DNA of 23,048 nt from DATCSE01 sp036568605 (GCA_036568605.1 DATCSE010000111.1:1-23048), one strand, 5' to 3'. Shown: positions 6,985-14,684, counted from the first letter of the stretch. A program made the numbers and translations. Notes: generated by a model from the sequence alone, not told the origin.

Positions 6985-8181
6985 CTAATCGGCACGAGCG
7001 TCGCGTGGGGACGGGCCCACCGTCGAGTCGGCGCCGCTCGCCGCGGCGTCCGTGCGTCGCGGTTCCGGGTCGCGCGCGCCGAGCCGCGCGAGCAGGTACA
7101 GGATCGCCGCATACGGCCAGAGCCAGCCGACCCAGCGCGAGGCGCCGTGGAAGCGGATGAAGCGCCCCTGCTCCCAGCCCTGCAGCGAGACGGCGAAGTA
7201 CGGATCGGACGGCGCCTGCGCCACCAGCGTGATCAGTGCGCCCAGCGCGACCAGCCCCAGCCCCGCGGCCGCGCGCCGCGGCACCGGACTGCACAGCATC
7301 GCGATCACAACAGCCGCGGACAGCCCCGCCAGCACGCGCGGCGTGTTCCAGGCGAGCGCGTGCTCGGGGCCGAAGTTCAGCGCGGTCGAGAGCGTCGTCG
7401 TCGCACAACCCAGCGCGGCGGCGCCGAGCACCAGCACCGCGCGGCGCCAGCCCGGCCGCGTGACCGTGAACGCGACCAGGCACGGCGCCAGCAGCCCGAG
7501 CGCGATCAGCGCGAACTCGGCGGCCGGCGCCAGCGCGACACGCTGCGCGGCCGCATCCGCCCAGGGCTCGAACCACTGGTCGAACCATCCCTCGATCGGC
7601 GTGTTGTCGACCAGCTCGGCGACGCCACGCAGCAGATGCCCCAACACCTGCCCCATGCCCAACGGCACCGGCAGCGGGAACAGCAGCCCGACCGGCCACA
7701 GCAGCAGCAGCGCCAGCCCGCCGGCGCTGCGGCCGATGAACCAGCGGTCGCGTGCCGCCTGCCAGCGCTCGACGCCGCCGCGGCGGTGGATCAGCCAGGC
7801 CAGCAACGCACCGACCAGCGTGCCGCCGGCGTTCAGTGCGAGGTCCAGATTCGACGCGACCCGCTGCGGCAGAAAGTTCTGTGCGAACTCCACGCCGAAC
7901 GACAGCCCCGTGCCGCCGGCCAGCGCCGCGGCGAGGGCCGGGCCGGAACGGACACCGCTGCGCACCAGCGCACCGAAGATCAGCGCACCCAGCGGCATGT
8001 AGCCGACGAAGTTCGCGACCAGATCGAACCAGGTCCAGTAGCGCGGCCACGGCGCGACCAGGAATGCCAGCCACGGCGTGCCCGGCAGCCGCCAGCCGCT
8101 GAACGGGTACAGGCTCGCGTAGACGATCAGCGCCGCGTACAGCAGCGCGAGCGGCGAGGCGGAGCTGCGGTGGCGCTGCAT
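6985..8181 (-). CDS. VanZ-like membrane protein with long C-terminal extension
   Basis: 398 residues when started at the ATG at 8181, which has GGAG six bases upstream; an ATG at 8199 adds six residues but lacks such a site. The N-terminal third is VanZ-like: YASLYPFSGWR (21-31), ANFVGYMPLG (56-65), then S-x2-V-E-x2-Q-x-FLP-x-R with S/D residues near 94-113 and N117. Beyond about residue 150 there are more hydrophobic segments, giving roughly nine to eleven membrane passes. VanZ proteins are named for low-level teicoplanin resistance, but most chromosomal members have no assigned role and nothing here points to resistance. The tail after about residue 375 is polar. The gene lies between hemJ (33 bases from this start) and the ferredoxin-like gene. 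Confidence 0.85.
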   Translation of the reverse strand: MQRHRSSASPLALLYAALIVYASLYPFSGWRLPGTPWLAFLVAPWPRYWTWFDLVANFVGYMPLGALIFGALVRSGVRSGPALAAALAGGTGLSFGVEFAQNFLPQRVASNLDLALNAGGTLVGALLAWLIHRRGGVERWQAARDRWFIGRSAGGLALLLLWPVGLLFPLPVPLGMGQVLGHLLRGVAELVDNTPIEGWFDQWFEPWADAAAQRVALAPAAEFALIALGLLAPCLVAFTVTRPGWRRAVLVLGAAALGCATTTLSTALNFGPEHALAWNTPRVLAGLSAAVVIAMLCSPVPRRAAAGLGLVALGALITLVAQAPSDPYFAVSLQGWEQGRFIRFHGASRWVGWLWPYAAILYLLARLGARDPEPRRTDAAASGADSTVGPSPRDARAD

Positions 8182-8214
8182 CGCGGGCTCCGCATCCAAG
8201 CTGTCGCGAAGCCG

Positions 8215-8640
8215 TCAGAACGGCTTGACGACCACGAGCACGACGATCGCCGCGAAGATCAGCACCGCCGACTCGTTGAAAACCCGCAGCCAGCGCTCGC
8301 TGCGCTGGTTGTCGAACGCCTCGAAGCGGCGCAGCAGCGAGCGGCAGGCATGGTGGTAGCCGATCGCGAGCACGACCAGCACGAGCTTGCCGTACAGCCA
8401 CCCCGCACCGGCGTACGCGGCGCGGTTCGCGAGCCAGAGCCACAGCCCGAGCAGGATCGCCGGGATCATCAGCAAGCTCGTGAATCGATACAACTTGCGC
8501 GCCATCAACAGCAAGCGCTCGCGTTCGGCATGGCTGTCGGCCGGCACCGAAGCCAGGTTGACGAACAGCCGCGGGAGGTAGAACAGGCCGGCGAACCAGC
8601 TGGCGACGAAAACGATGTGGAACGCTTTGATCCAGAGCAT
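8215..8640 (-). CDS. hemJ: Protoporphyrinogen IX oxidase HemJ (CopD-like family)
   Basis: 141 residues, four hydrophobic segments, integral inner-membrane protein. The text is HemJ-like throughout: MLWIKAFHIVFVASWFAGLFYLPRLFV at the start, with the conserved His8 and Arg24; KLYRFTSLLMIPA (49-61); WLYGKLVLVVLAIGYHHAC with the conserved Lys85; and NQRSERWLRVFNE to the terminal VVVKPF. HemJ oxidises protoporphyrinogen IX to protoporphyrin IX, the penultimate step of haem synthesis; older annotation calls it a CopD family protein. It diverges from hemB, an earlier gene of the same pathway. There is no Shine-Dalgarno before the ATG at 8640, and a GATAAT box on the minus strand sits at 8647-8652, so a leaderless or very short-leader mRNA is possible. 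Confidence 0.9.
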   Translation of the reverse strand: MLWIKAFHIVFVASWFAGLFYLPRLFVNLASVPADSHAERERLLLMARKLYRFTSLLMIPAILLGLWLWLANRAAYAGAGWLYGKLVLVVLAIGYHHACRSLLRRFEAFDNQRSERWLRVFNESAVLIFAAIVVLVVVKPF

Positions 8641-8697
8641 CGGCGGATTATCGCGACGCCCCGCCGGGCACTCGTCGATGCGGCGGCAGGGGCTGGC

Positions 8698-8728
8698 AAG
8701 AAAAAGCCCCGGCCACAGGCCGGGGCTT
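8698..8728 (-). terminator. Strong intrinsic terminator (minus-strand orientation)
   Basis: Perfect 11-bp stem: 8704-8714 pairs with 8718-8728 around a 3-base loop, GC-rich. Read on the minus strand it is followed by TTTTTCTT; read on the plus strand it is followed only by GAAATG. It therefore ends transcripts travelling right to left. No minus-strand protein gene lies just upstream of it, which is what points to the small RNA called here. It also insulates hemJ from that transcript. Confidence 0.85.
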
Positions 8729-8812
8729 GAAATGCCTCATCGCTGTCATCACGGTAAGGCACCTGCTCAGGGAGGAAAAGCAGGGAACAATAACCTTGCG
8801 GCTATCATTCGA
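8700..8812 (-). ncRNA. Candidate structured small RNA with anti-SD-like loop
   Basis: Seen on the minus strand, 5' to 3': (1) a 10-bp hairpin, 8800-8809 with 8786-8795, including G-U pairs, closed by a GCAA (GNRA) tetraloop; (2) a hairpin with stem CCTGCT/AGCAGG (8779-8784 with 8762-8767) and the 11-base loop TTTCCTCCCTG, which contains CCTCC, the core of the 16S rRNA anti-Shine-Dalgarno; (3) a weaker 5-bp stem, 8757-8761 with 8733-8737; (4) the terminator at 8698-8728. A promoter-like extended -10 stands just upstream. The 5' end is estimated, about 8812, giving about 110 nt. No credible protein is encoded. A sRNA that pairs with ribosome binding sites is the simplest reading. I recall an Rfam family named betaproteobacterial toxic small RNA with a similar idea, but I cannot confirm a match. 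Confidence 0.65.
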
Positions 8813-8817
8813 TGCCT

Positions 8818-8847
8818 ACTTTAGCAGAGAAGCGCCGGAGTTTGCAG
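8818..8847 (-). promoter_or_regulatory. Putative sRNA promoter
   Basis: On the minus strand TGCTAAAGT (8826-8818) reads as an extended -10 (TG-n-TAAAGT; 4 of 6 to TATAAT). A weak -35 (CTGCAA, 8847-8842, 18-base spacer) lies upstream. It would start transcription near 8811-8813, exactly ahead of the first hairpin of the candidate small RNA. Inference from consensus matching only. Confidence 0.4.
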
Positions 8848-8946
8848 CCGGGCTGCGACACCGGCGTCACCTTGTTTGCGGTGTTCCGCAGTTCCACGCC
8901 GCACGGCGGGACGGACCGCCGCGACACTCGGCAAGAGCTTCCTCCC

Positions 8947-9948
8947 ATGCACCAACCCCCGCCCTACCCCACCAGCCGGCCGCGCCGCCTGCGCCGCGAC
9001 GAATTCACCCGCGCACTGGTGCGCGAGCACCGCTTGCATCCGTCCGACCTGATCCTGCCGGTGTTCGTGCTGGCAGGCACCGGCACCGAACAAGACGTCG
9101 CCTCGATGCCCGGCGTCAAGCGCCGGACGCTGGACCGGCTCTACCCGGTCGCCGAGGAATGCGTGAGCTTGGGCATCCCGGTGCTCGCGCTGTTCCCGGT
9201 GCTGGACCCGGCGCTGAAGACCGAGGACGGCCGCGAGGCGCTGAACCCGGAAGGCCTGGTGCCGACCGTCGTGCGCGCGCTGAAGCAGCGCTTCCCGGAG
9301 CTGGGCCTGATGACCGACGTCGCGCTGGACCCGTACACCTCGCACGGCCAGGACGGGCTGCTCGACGCGACGGGCTACATCCTGAACGACGAGACCGTCG
9401 CCGTGCTGACGCGGCAGGCGCAGGTGCAGGCCGAGGCCGGCGTGGACATCGTCGCGCCCAGCGACATGATGGACGGCCGCATCGGGGCGATCCGTTCGGC
9501 GCTCGAGGCCCGCGGCCTGATTCACACCCGCATCATGGCGTACAGCGCGAAGTACGCGAGCGCGTTCTACGGCCCCTTCCGCGACGCGGTCGGCTCGGCC
9601 GCGAACCTGGGCAAGGCCAACAAGAAGGTCTACCAGATGGACCCGGGCAACACCGACGAGGCGCTGCGCGAGGTCGCCCTCGATCTGGCCGAGGGTGCCG
9701 ACATGGTGATGGTCAAGCCCGGCATGCCGTACCTGGACGTCGTGCGCCGGGTGAAGGACGAGTTCCGCGTGCCGACCTTCGCCTACCAGGTCAGCGGCGA
9801 GTACGCGATGCTGAAGGCCGCCGCGCTGAACGGCTGGCTGGACCACGACGCGGCGATGATGGAAAGCCTGCTCGCCTTCAAGCGTGCCGGCGCCGACGGC
9901 GTGCTCAGCTACTTCGCGCTGGACGCAGCGCGCGCGCTGCGCGGCTGA
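8947..9948 (+). CDS. hemB: Delta-aminolevulinic acid dehydratase (porphobilinogen synthase)
   Basis: 333 residues, usual length. HemB condenses two 5-aminolevulinate molecules to porphobilinogen. Visible: the two active-site lysines K202 (YSAKYASAFYGPF) and K257 (MVMVKPGMPYLD), the MDPGN motif (231-235), and the metal-region sequence DVALDPYTSHGQDG (124-137). That loop lacks the three zinc-binding cysteines of the zinc-type enzyme, so this is the magnesium-type seen in Pseudomonas and many betaproteobacteria (family knowledge). The ATG at 8947 was chosen because the conserved body begins at RPRRLRRDEFTR; an open frame back to 8812 has no homologous look. The ribosome binding site is weak (AAGAG). 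The leader lies opposite the small RNA gene. It is followed 9 bases later by the CorA-type gene. Confidence 0.97.
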   Translation: MHQPPPYPTSRPRRLRRDEFTRALVREHRLHPSDLILPVFVLAGTGTEQDVASMPGVKRRTLDRLYPVAEECVSLGIPVLALFPVLDPALKTEDGREALNPEGLVPTVVRALKQRFPELGLMTDVALDPYTSHGQDGLLDATGYILNDETVAVLTRQAQVQAEAGVDIVAPSDMMDGRIGAIRSALEARGLIHTRIMAYSAKYASAFYGPFRDAVGSAANLGKANKKVYQMDPGNTDEALREVALDLAEGADMVMVKPGMPYLDVVRRVKDEFRVPTFAYQVSGEYAMLKAAALNGWLDHDAAMMESLLAFKRAGADGVLSYFALDAARALRG

Positions 9949-9957
9949 GCAAGGGCC

Positions 9958-11040
9958 ATGCGCGTCTTCCACATCGCCGGCGATCAGTTCAGCGAGCTGT
10001 CGGCCCTGCCCGACGCGTTGCCGAGCGGCGGCTACCTGTGGATAGGCACGGCGCGCGCAGAGTTCGCCGAGAAAACCGGCTGGCTGCAGCTTGCGCTGCA
10101 GCGCTGGACCGGCGGCCAATTGGTGGACCTGCACATCAGTGACCTGCTCAACGACCAGTTGCCCTCGCACTTCGACGACACGTCGTGGTACGAGCTGCTG
10201 GTGTTCCGGCGGCTCGCCGCCGGCTCGGCCGCTGCGCCCGAGGCCGCGGCGCATCGTGACGAATTGCGCCCGCTTGAACTGATCGACACGAGCCCGGTCG
10301 GCTTCGCGGTGTTCGACCGCGTGCTGCTGACCGTGCACCCGAACGACTGCCAGGTGCGCGAGTTCTTCGCGCAGCGGCTGCATCAGCAAACCGGCGGCCC
10401 CGAGGCACGCGCCTCGAGCCGCCTGCCGCCCAGTCCGGCGGACCTGATGCTGCGCATGGTCAACCACCTGGTCGACAGCTACCTCGAGCTGCGCCGCGCG
10501 CTGACCAAGCAGCTCGACGCGTTGCAGCAAAGCCTGTTCGACTCGCGCGCGGACTTCGACCACTGGAAGACCGTGCTCGATTCGCGCAACAGCCTGCACC
10601 TGCTCGAGGACACCTGCGAGGACCAGCGCGCCGCGATCGTCGAGTGGATAGACGCGCTCGACGAATGGCCGCGCGAGACGGAGCCCACGCTCAAACGCGA
10701 CCGCGAGCTGCTGCGCGTGCGTTCGCGCGACGTGCTCGAGCACATCGAGCGCGTGCTCTCGCACGTGCGCCGGCTGGAATCGTCGATCGAGAACGCGGTG
10801 CAGATGCACTTCTCGGCGCAGGGCAACCGCACCAACGAGATCATGCGCACGCTGACCGTGCTGACCGCGATCTTCCTGCCGCTGAACCTCGTGACCGGCT
10901 TCTTCGGGATGAACTTCGAATCGCTGCCCGGCATCCACAGTCCGCGTGCGTTCTGGATCACGTTCGGCGCGATGCTCGCGCTGGGCATCGCGCTGAGCTG
11001 GTTCTTCTGGCGCAAGCGTTACCTGGGGCGGTCGCGCTGA
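9958..11040 (+). CDS. CorA-family divalent metal transporter
   Basis: 360 residues. A long N-terminal cytoplasmic domain rich in charged helices (about 1-290) is followed by two membrane segments (about 297-316 and 332-351), with the family signature GMN at 317-319 in LVTGFFGMNFESLPGI. This is the architecture of pentameric CorA magnesium/cobalt or ZntB zinc channels. The residues after GMN (ESLPGI) are not the classical CorA M-P-E loop, so substrate (Mg, Co, Ni or Zn) is left open. C-terminus is short and basic (WRKRYLGRSR), as usual. The ATG at 9958 follows hemB by 9 bases with an AAGGG nearby, so co-transcription with hemB is likely. Magnesium supply for a Mg-type HemB is an attractive but unproven link. 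Confidence 0.92.
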   Translation: MRVFHIAGDQFSELSALPDALPSGGYLWIGTARAEFAEKTGWLQLALQRWTGGQLVDLHISDLLNDQLPSHFDDTSWYELLVFRRLAAGSAAAPEAAAHRDELRPLELIDTSPVGFAVFDRVLLTVHPNDCQVREFFAQRLHQQTGGPEARASSRLPPSPADLMLRMVNHLVDSYLELRRALTKQLDALQQSLFDSRADFDHWKTVLDSRNSLHLLEDTCEDQRAAIVEWIDALDEWPRETEPTLKRDRELLRVRSRDVLEHIERVLSHVRRLESSIENAVQMHFSAQGNRTNEIMRTLTVLTAIFLPLNLVTGFFGMNFESLPGIHSPRAFWITFGAMLALGIALSWFFWRKRYLGRSR

Positions 11041-11066
11041 AGCCTGGACCGCACGACGATCAGCAC

Positions 11067-11963
11067 GTGGCGTTCAGCGCCAGGCAGTTCGTGCTGCTCG
11101 CGCTGCTGACGCTGTGCTGGGGCCTGAACTGGCCGGTGATGAAGCTGGGCATCCGCGACTTCCCGCCGTTGAGCTTTCGCGCGACCTCGATGTGGCTGGG
11201 GCTGCCGGTGCTGGTGATGGCGGCACTCGTCATGCGGACGCCGCTGCGCATTGCGCGGCGCGACTGGCCCGAACTGATCCGTCTCACGGTCACGAACATG
11301 ATCGTCTGGCACGTGCTCGCGATCGTCTCGCTGAAGTCGCTGCCGTCGGGGCGTGCGGCGATCCTCGGCTACACGATGCCGATCTTCTCGGCGCTGTTCG
11401 GCATGGCGCTGTTCGGACAGCGTCTGCGGGCGCGCCAGTGGGGCGGCGTCGGCGCGGCGGCGCTGGGCGTCGTGCTGCTGCTGTGGCACGAGTTCGGCGC
11501 GGTCAGCGGCCAGCCGTTCGCGGCTTTCGGGATGCTCGCTGCCGCAGCGACCTGGGCGCTCGGCACGCAGCAGCTGCGCCGCACGAAGATCGAAGCGCCG
11601 ACGCTCGCGATCATCTTCTGGATGACGGTGCTGACCACGCTCGTGACCAGCGCCTGCGCGGTGCTGTTCGAGCGGCCTCGTTGGGCGGCGCCCGGCCCGA
11701 CGACCTGGTTCGCGATCGGCTACAACGCGCTGCTGATCTTCGGCTTCGCGCAGCCGCTGTGGCTCGTGATGGCGCGCAACCTGCCGCCGATCGCGTCGTC
11801 GCTGTCGGTGATGCTGATCCCGGTGCTGGGCACGGTTTCCGGCGCGCTGTGGCTGCACGAGCAGCTGCACTGGCAGGACGGGGCGGCGATCGCGCTGATG
11901 TTCGTCGCGATCGGCTCGGTGCTGTGGCCGGCCCCGCCCGCAACCGGTTCGGGTCAAGGCTGA
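11067..11963 (+). CDS. EamA/DMT-family transporter
   Basis: 298 residues from GTG 11067; about ten hydrophobic segments in two homologous EamA halves (about 8-138 and 150-290). The first helix reads LALLTLCWGLNWPVMKLG, with the W-G-x-N-W/P pattern typical of the drug/metabolite superfamily. Such proteins export amino acids, nucleosides or other small metabolites; the substrate here cannot be read from sequence. The start is uncertain: no Shine-Dalgarno is seen, GTG 11067 is the first plausible codon after the CorA-type stop (26-base gap) and keeps the first helix whole. The 3' end overlaps the convergent patatin gene by 10 bases (11954-11963). Confidence 0.88.
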   Translation: MAFSARQFVLLALLTLCWGLNWPVMKLGIRDFPPLSFRATSMWLGLPVLVMAALVMRTPLRIARRDWPELIRLTVTNMIVWHVLAIVSLKSLPSGRAAILGYTMPIFSALFGMALFGQRLRARQWGGVGAAALGVVLLLWHEFGAVSGQPFAAFGMLAAAATWALGTQQLRRTKIEAPTLAIIFWMTVLTTLVTSACAVLFERPRWAAPGPTTWFAIGYNALLIFGFAQPLWLVMARNLPPIASSLSVMLIPVLGTVSGALWLHEQLHWQDGAAIALMFVAIGSVLWPAPPATGSGQG

Positions 11964-14230
11964 CCGACGTAGAAGTACACCGCCTGGTTGCGCCCATCGC
12001 CATGCCCGTAGGCGATGTAGACCGGCCCGATCGGCGAATCGAACGCAAAGTAGAGCGCCGCGCCGTAACGCGCCGAGGCCCGGTTCGCGCCGGTGATGGA
12101 CGCGCCGATGCGGCCGGACTCGAGCGAGACGCCGAAGTACGCGCCGTCGAGCAGCCCCGGCTGGCTGACCCGGTAGTTGTAGACCATGCGGCCGAACGCC
12201 AGCTCGCGCCCCAGCAGCTGGTCGGTCTTGTAGCCCGAGAGCTGCAGGAAGCCGCCGAGGTTGTACAGCTCGTACACCGGCAGGTCGTTGCTGCCCAGGC
12301 TGGTCGCGCCGCGCAGCCCGAATTGCAGCGAGTGCGGGCCGCTCGCGAACGCGGTCGTGAAGTTGGCCGAGGCCTTCGTGTAGTTGTCGGTCGCGCCCAG
12401 GCGCGGACGCGACCAGTAGACCTGCAGGTCAGCGGAATAGCCGGATCGCGGGAAGCGCAGGTTGTCCAGCGTGTCCAGCCGCACCCGCGCCGAGGCGCCG
12501 CCCATGTCGACGCTGGGCACGACCAGCGAGGCCGGGATCGTGCCGGTGTCGTTGTACAGCTTCAGGCGGCCGCGATCGAGGCCGATGCGCGCCTCGCCGT
12601 AGGTGCCCAGCGGCGTGCCCAGGTCCAGGCCGATGCCGTACGTGCCGCGCCGGTAGCGCGCGATGCGCGTGCCGTCGTCGTCGTAGACATCGTACGGGTC
12701 GCGCGAGATCTCGGCGCGTCCCGCGACGAACAGGCGCTGCGCCGGCGTCAACGGCTGGTACAGCTCGGTCGAGAGCCGGTCGCTGTGGCCGATGCGCGCA
12801 TCGGTGCGCCACTCGGCGCCCAGGTCGTTGAGCCAGGTGCGGCGATAGGTCGTCACCAGCGAGAAGAACGAATCGCCGCGCAGATCCGACGAGAGCCCGA
12901 GCCCGAAGCGCAGGTAGTTCGGGCCCCACGACTTCTCGGCGACGTCGGCGGCCAGCACCCGCCCCTGCGCCGGGTCGTCGACGATCGAATAGCCGACCCG
13001 CTCGAAGTCGCCCCGCGCATAGATGCGCTTCATGTCCTCGTCGATCACCTTCGGGTCCAGCGGCCGGCCGGCGCGCGTCTGCATCGAATCGACGATCACC
13101 TCGGGGTTCACGCGCTGCGTGCCGGTCACGTGCACCGCGTCGATCAGCTCGCCTTGCGGCGTGGGGTCGGCGGTCAGCGCGGTGCGCCAGCGCTCATAGG
13201 CCAGCGCATCGACGCTGAACTGCGCGAGCTCCGCGCGCACCTTGCGTGCTGCGACCTCGCCGGCCGCGGCGGCCTCGGGCAGGCGGTCGAAGTCGGCCGT
13301 CTGCACGGCGCCGAGATCGGGCGTGATCAGCAGGTCCTGCGGCCCGAGCTCGGCCAGCGAGCGGGCCACGTTGGTGTTGGTCAGGATGCGCGAGATCTGG
13401 TCCGAGACGGTCAGGATCCCGGTGATCTCGTCGCGCGTGCGCAGCGGCGTGCCGATGTTGACCGCGATGACCACGTCCACGCCCATCGCGCGGGCGACGT
13501 CCACCGGCAGGTTGTCCACCAGCCCGCCGTCGCCCAGCAGCCGGCCATCGAACTCGACCGGGTCGACGACCGCCGGGATCGCCATGCTCGCGCGCACCGC
13601 GACCGCGAGGCTGCCGTGGCCGAGCACGACCATCTCGGAGCTCGTCAGGTCGGTCGCGACCGCACGAAAGCGGATCGGCAGTTTGTCGAAGTCGTCGTCG
13701 CGCTGGCGCGCGGTGAGCTGGCGCAGCACCGCCTCGATCGAGACGCCGGCAACCACGCCCTTGGGCAACGAGAGCGAACCGTTCTGCAGGCCGAGCTCCG
13801 GGCCCACGTAGTTGATCGCGTCGTTGGACTTGATGCGCCACGGCGTCTCGCGCCGGTCGATGTCGCGGAACAGCATCTCAGTGCGCAACCCGCCCATCTC
13901 CTTCTCGATCTGCGGCAGCGGCATCCCGGTCGCATACGCGGCGGCAATGATCGAGCCGGCGCTGGTGCCGACGATCACGTCGACCGGCACGTGCATCTCC
14001 TCGAGCACCTTCAGCACGCCCAAGTGGGCGCCGCCGCGCGCCCCGCCGCCGGAGAGCACCAGGCCGACCCGCGGGCGCTTCGGGATCGCCTTGAGCGCGT
14101 TCGCCGGCGCCGCGGCCGCGACGTCGTTCGATTGGGCCGCGGCATCGGGGCCGGCCAGCATCGCAGCGAAGGCGAGAACGGCAGCGGCGAGAACCGTCGC
14201 GACGGACGACCGGCGCGTCGGGGGCGTCAT
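11954..14230 (-). CDS. PlpD-like patatin phospholipase with outer-membrane barrel (type Vd autotransporter)
   Basis: 758 residues. Order: signal peptide (about 1-32, ending DAAAQ); patatin domain (about 53-345) with oxyanion motif GGGARGG (61-67), nucleophile GTSAG (Ser90) and the DGG catalytic aspartate (Asp234); one POTRA-like module (about 363-430, beginning IDAVHVTGTQRVNPEV); then a beta-barrel of the Omp85/FhaC type (about 435-758) with alternating aromatic strands and a C-terminal strand ending YFYVGQP. This is the layout of PlpD of Pseudomonas aeruginosa, the model for type Vd secretion, in which the lipase domain is carried to the cell surface. Catalytic residues are intact. ATG 14230 overlaps the ybeY stop in ATGA with no separate ribosome binding site, implying translational coupling. 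Confidence 0.93.
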   Translation of the reverse strand: MTPPTRRSSVATVLAAAVLAFAAMLAGPDAAAQSNDVAAAAPANALKAIPKRPRVGLVLSGGGARGGAHLGVLKVLEEMHVPVDVIVGTSAGSIIAAAYATGMPLPQIEKEMGGLRTEMLFRDIDRRETPWRIKSNDAINYVGPELGLQNGSLSLPKGVVAGVSIEAVLRQLTARQRDDDFDKLPIRFRAVATDLTSSEMVVLGHGSLAVAVRASMAIPAVVDPVEFDGRLLGDGGLVDNLPVDVARAMGVDVVIAVNIGTPLRTRDEITGILTVSDQISRILTNTNVARSLAELGPQDLLITPDLGAVQTADFDRLPEAAAAGEVAARKVRAELAQFSVDALAYERWRTALTADPTPQGELIDAVHVTGTQRVNPEVIVDSMQTRAGRPLDPKVIDEDMKRIYARGDFERVGYSIVDDPAQGRVLAADVAEKSWGPNYLRFGLGLSSDLRGDSFFSLVTTYRRTWLNDLGAEWRTDARIGHSDRLSTELYQPLTPAQRLFVAGRAEISRDPYDVYDDDGTRIARYRRGTYGIGLDLGTPLGTYGEARIGLDRGRLKLYNDTGTIPASLVVPSVDMGGASARVRLDTLDNLRFPRSGYSADLQVYWSRPRLGATDNYTKASANFTTAFASGPHSLQFGLRGATSLGSNDLPVYELYNLGGFLQLSGYKTDQLLGRELAFGRMVYNYRVSQPGLLDGAYFGVSLESGRIGASITGANRASARYGAALYFAFDSPIGPVYIAYGHGDGRNQAVYFYVGQP

Positions 14231-14679
14231 CGGGCGTACGGGTCGTCGAAGCCGAGCGCATGCAGCAGCGCGGTCTCGCGCGCCTCCATCAAGCGGGCGT
14301 CGGCATCGGCTTCGTGGTCATAGCCTTGTGCATGCAAGGTGCCGTGGATCAGCAGGTGCGCGTAGTGCGCCTGCAGCGGGATGCGCTGCGCCTGCGCCTC
14401 GGCGCGCACGACCGGCGCGCACAGCACGAGGTCGGCGCTGACCACCGGGTCGCGGGCGTAGTCGAAGGTCAGCACGTTGGTCGCGTAGTCGCGGCCGCGG
14501 TAGTCGCGGTTCAGCGCGCGGCCCTCGTCGGCATCGACGATGCGCACCGTCAGCTCGGCCGGCGCCTCGAGCGCCGTGCGGATCCAGCGCGCGACCTTGT
14601 GGCGCGGCAGCAGCGCGCGCTCGGCTGCCTCCAGGGCGCCCCTCGCGATTTGCAGCGAGAGCGAAAGGGAGTAGTGCAT
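14227..14679 (-). CDS. ybeY: Endoribonuclease / rRNA maturation factor YbeY
   Basis: 150 residues. The zinc motif H-G-x-L-H-x5-H is fully present as HGTLHAQGYDH (His112, His116, His122), preceded by the conserved NVLTFDY (68-74). YbeY is a metal-dependent ribonuclease needed for 16S rRNA 3'-end processing and ribosome quality control. ATG 14679 was chosen because GAGGG stands five bases upstream; an upstream in-frame ATG at 14709 lies inside an inverted repeat and gives no homologous sequence. The ribosome binding site itself is within the outer arm of that repeat (14685-14770). It follows phoH (ybeZ), its usual partner, by 114 bases, and overlaps the patatin gene by four bases. Confidence 0.96.
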   Translation of the reverse strand: MHYSLSLSLQIARGALEAAERALLPRHKVARWIRTALEAPAELTVRIVDADEGRALNRDYRGRDYATNVLTFDYARDPVVSADLVLCAPVVRAEAQAQRIPLQAHYAHLLIHGTLHAQGYDHEADADARLMEARETALLHALGFDDPYAR

Positions 14680-14684
14680 GACGG

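Noticed and set aside
8700..8812. 6S RNA or SRP RNA as identity of the intergenic RNA
   Set aside because: Too short and made of separate hairpins with an intrinsic terminator; lacks the long rod with central bubble of 6S and the conserved SRP tetraloop region.
8877..8890. Small palindrome TGCGG-TGTT-CCGCA in the hemB leader
   Set aside because: Five base pairs in GC-rich DNA is expected by chance and no regulator site is recognised.
8812..8946. Extension of hemB to an upstream in-frame ATG at 8812
   Set aside because: The added 45 residues do not resemble HemB and the region holds the sRNA promoter; the family begins near the ATG at 8947.
11114..14323. Very long open frame (about 1069 codons) on the plus strand
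   Set aside because: It lies opposite the patatin and inside the EamA gene, is extremely Arg/Ala/Asp/His-rich without hydrophobic or domain text, and is a typical GC-rich antisense shadow.
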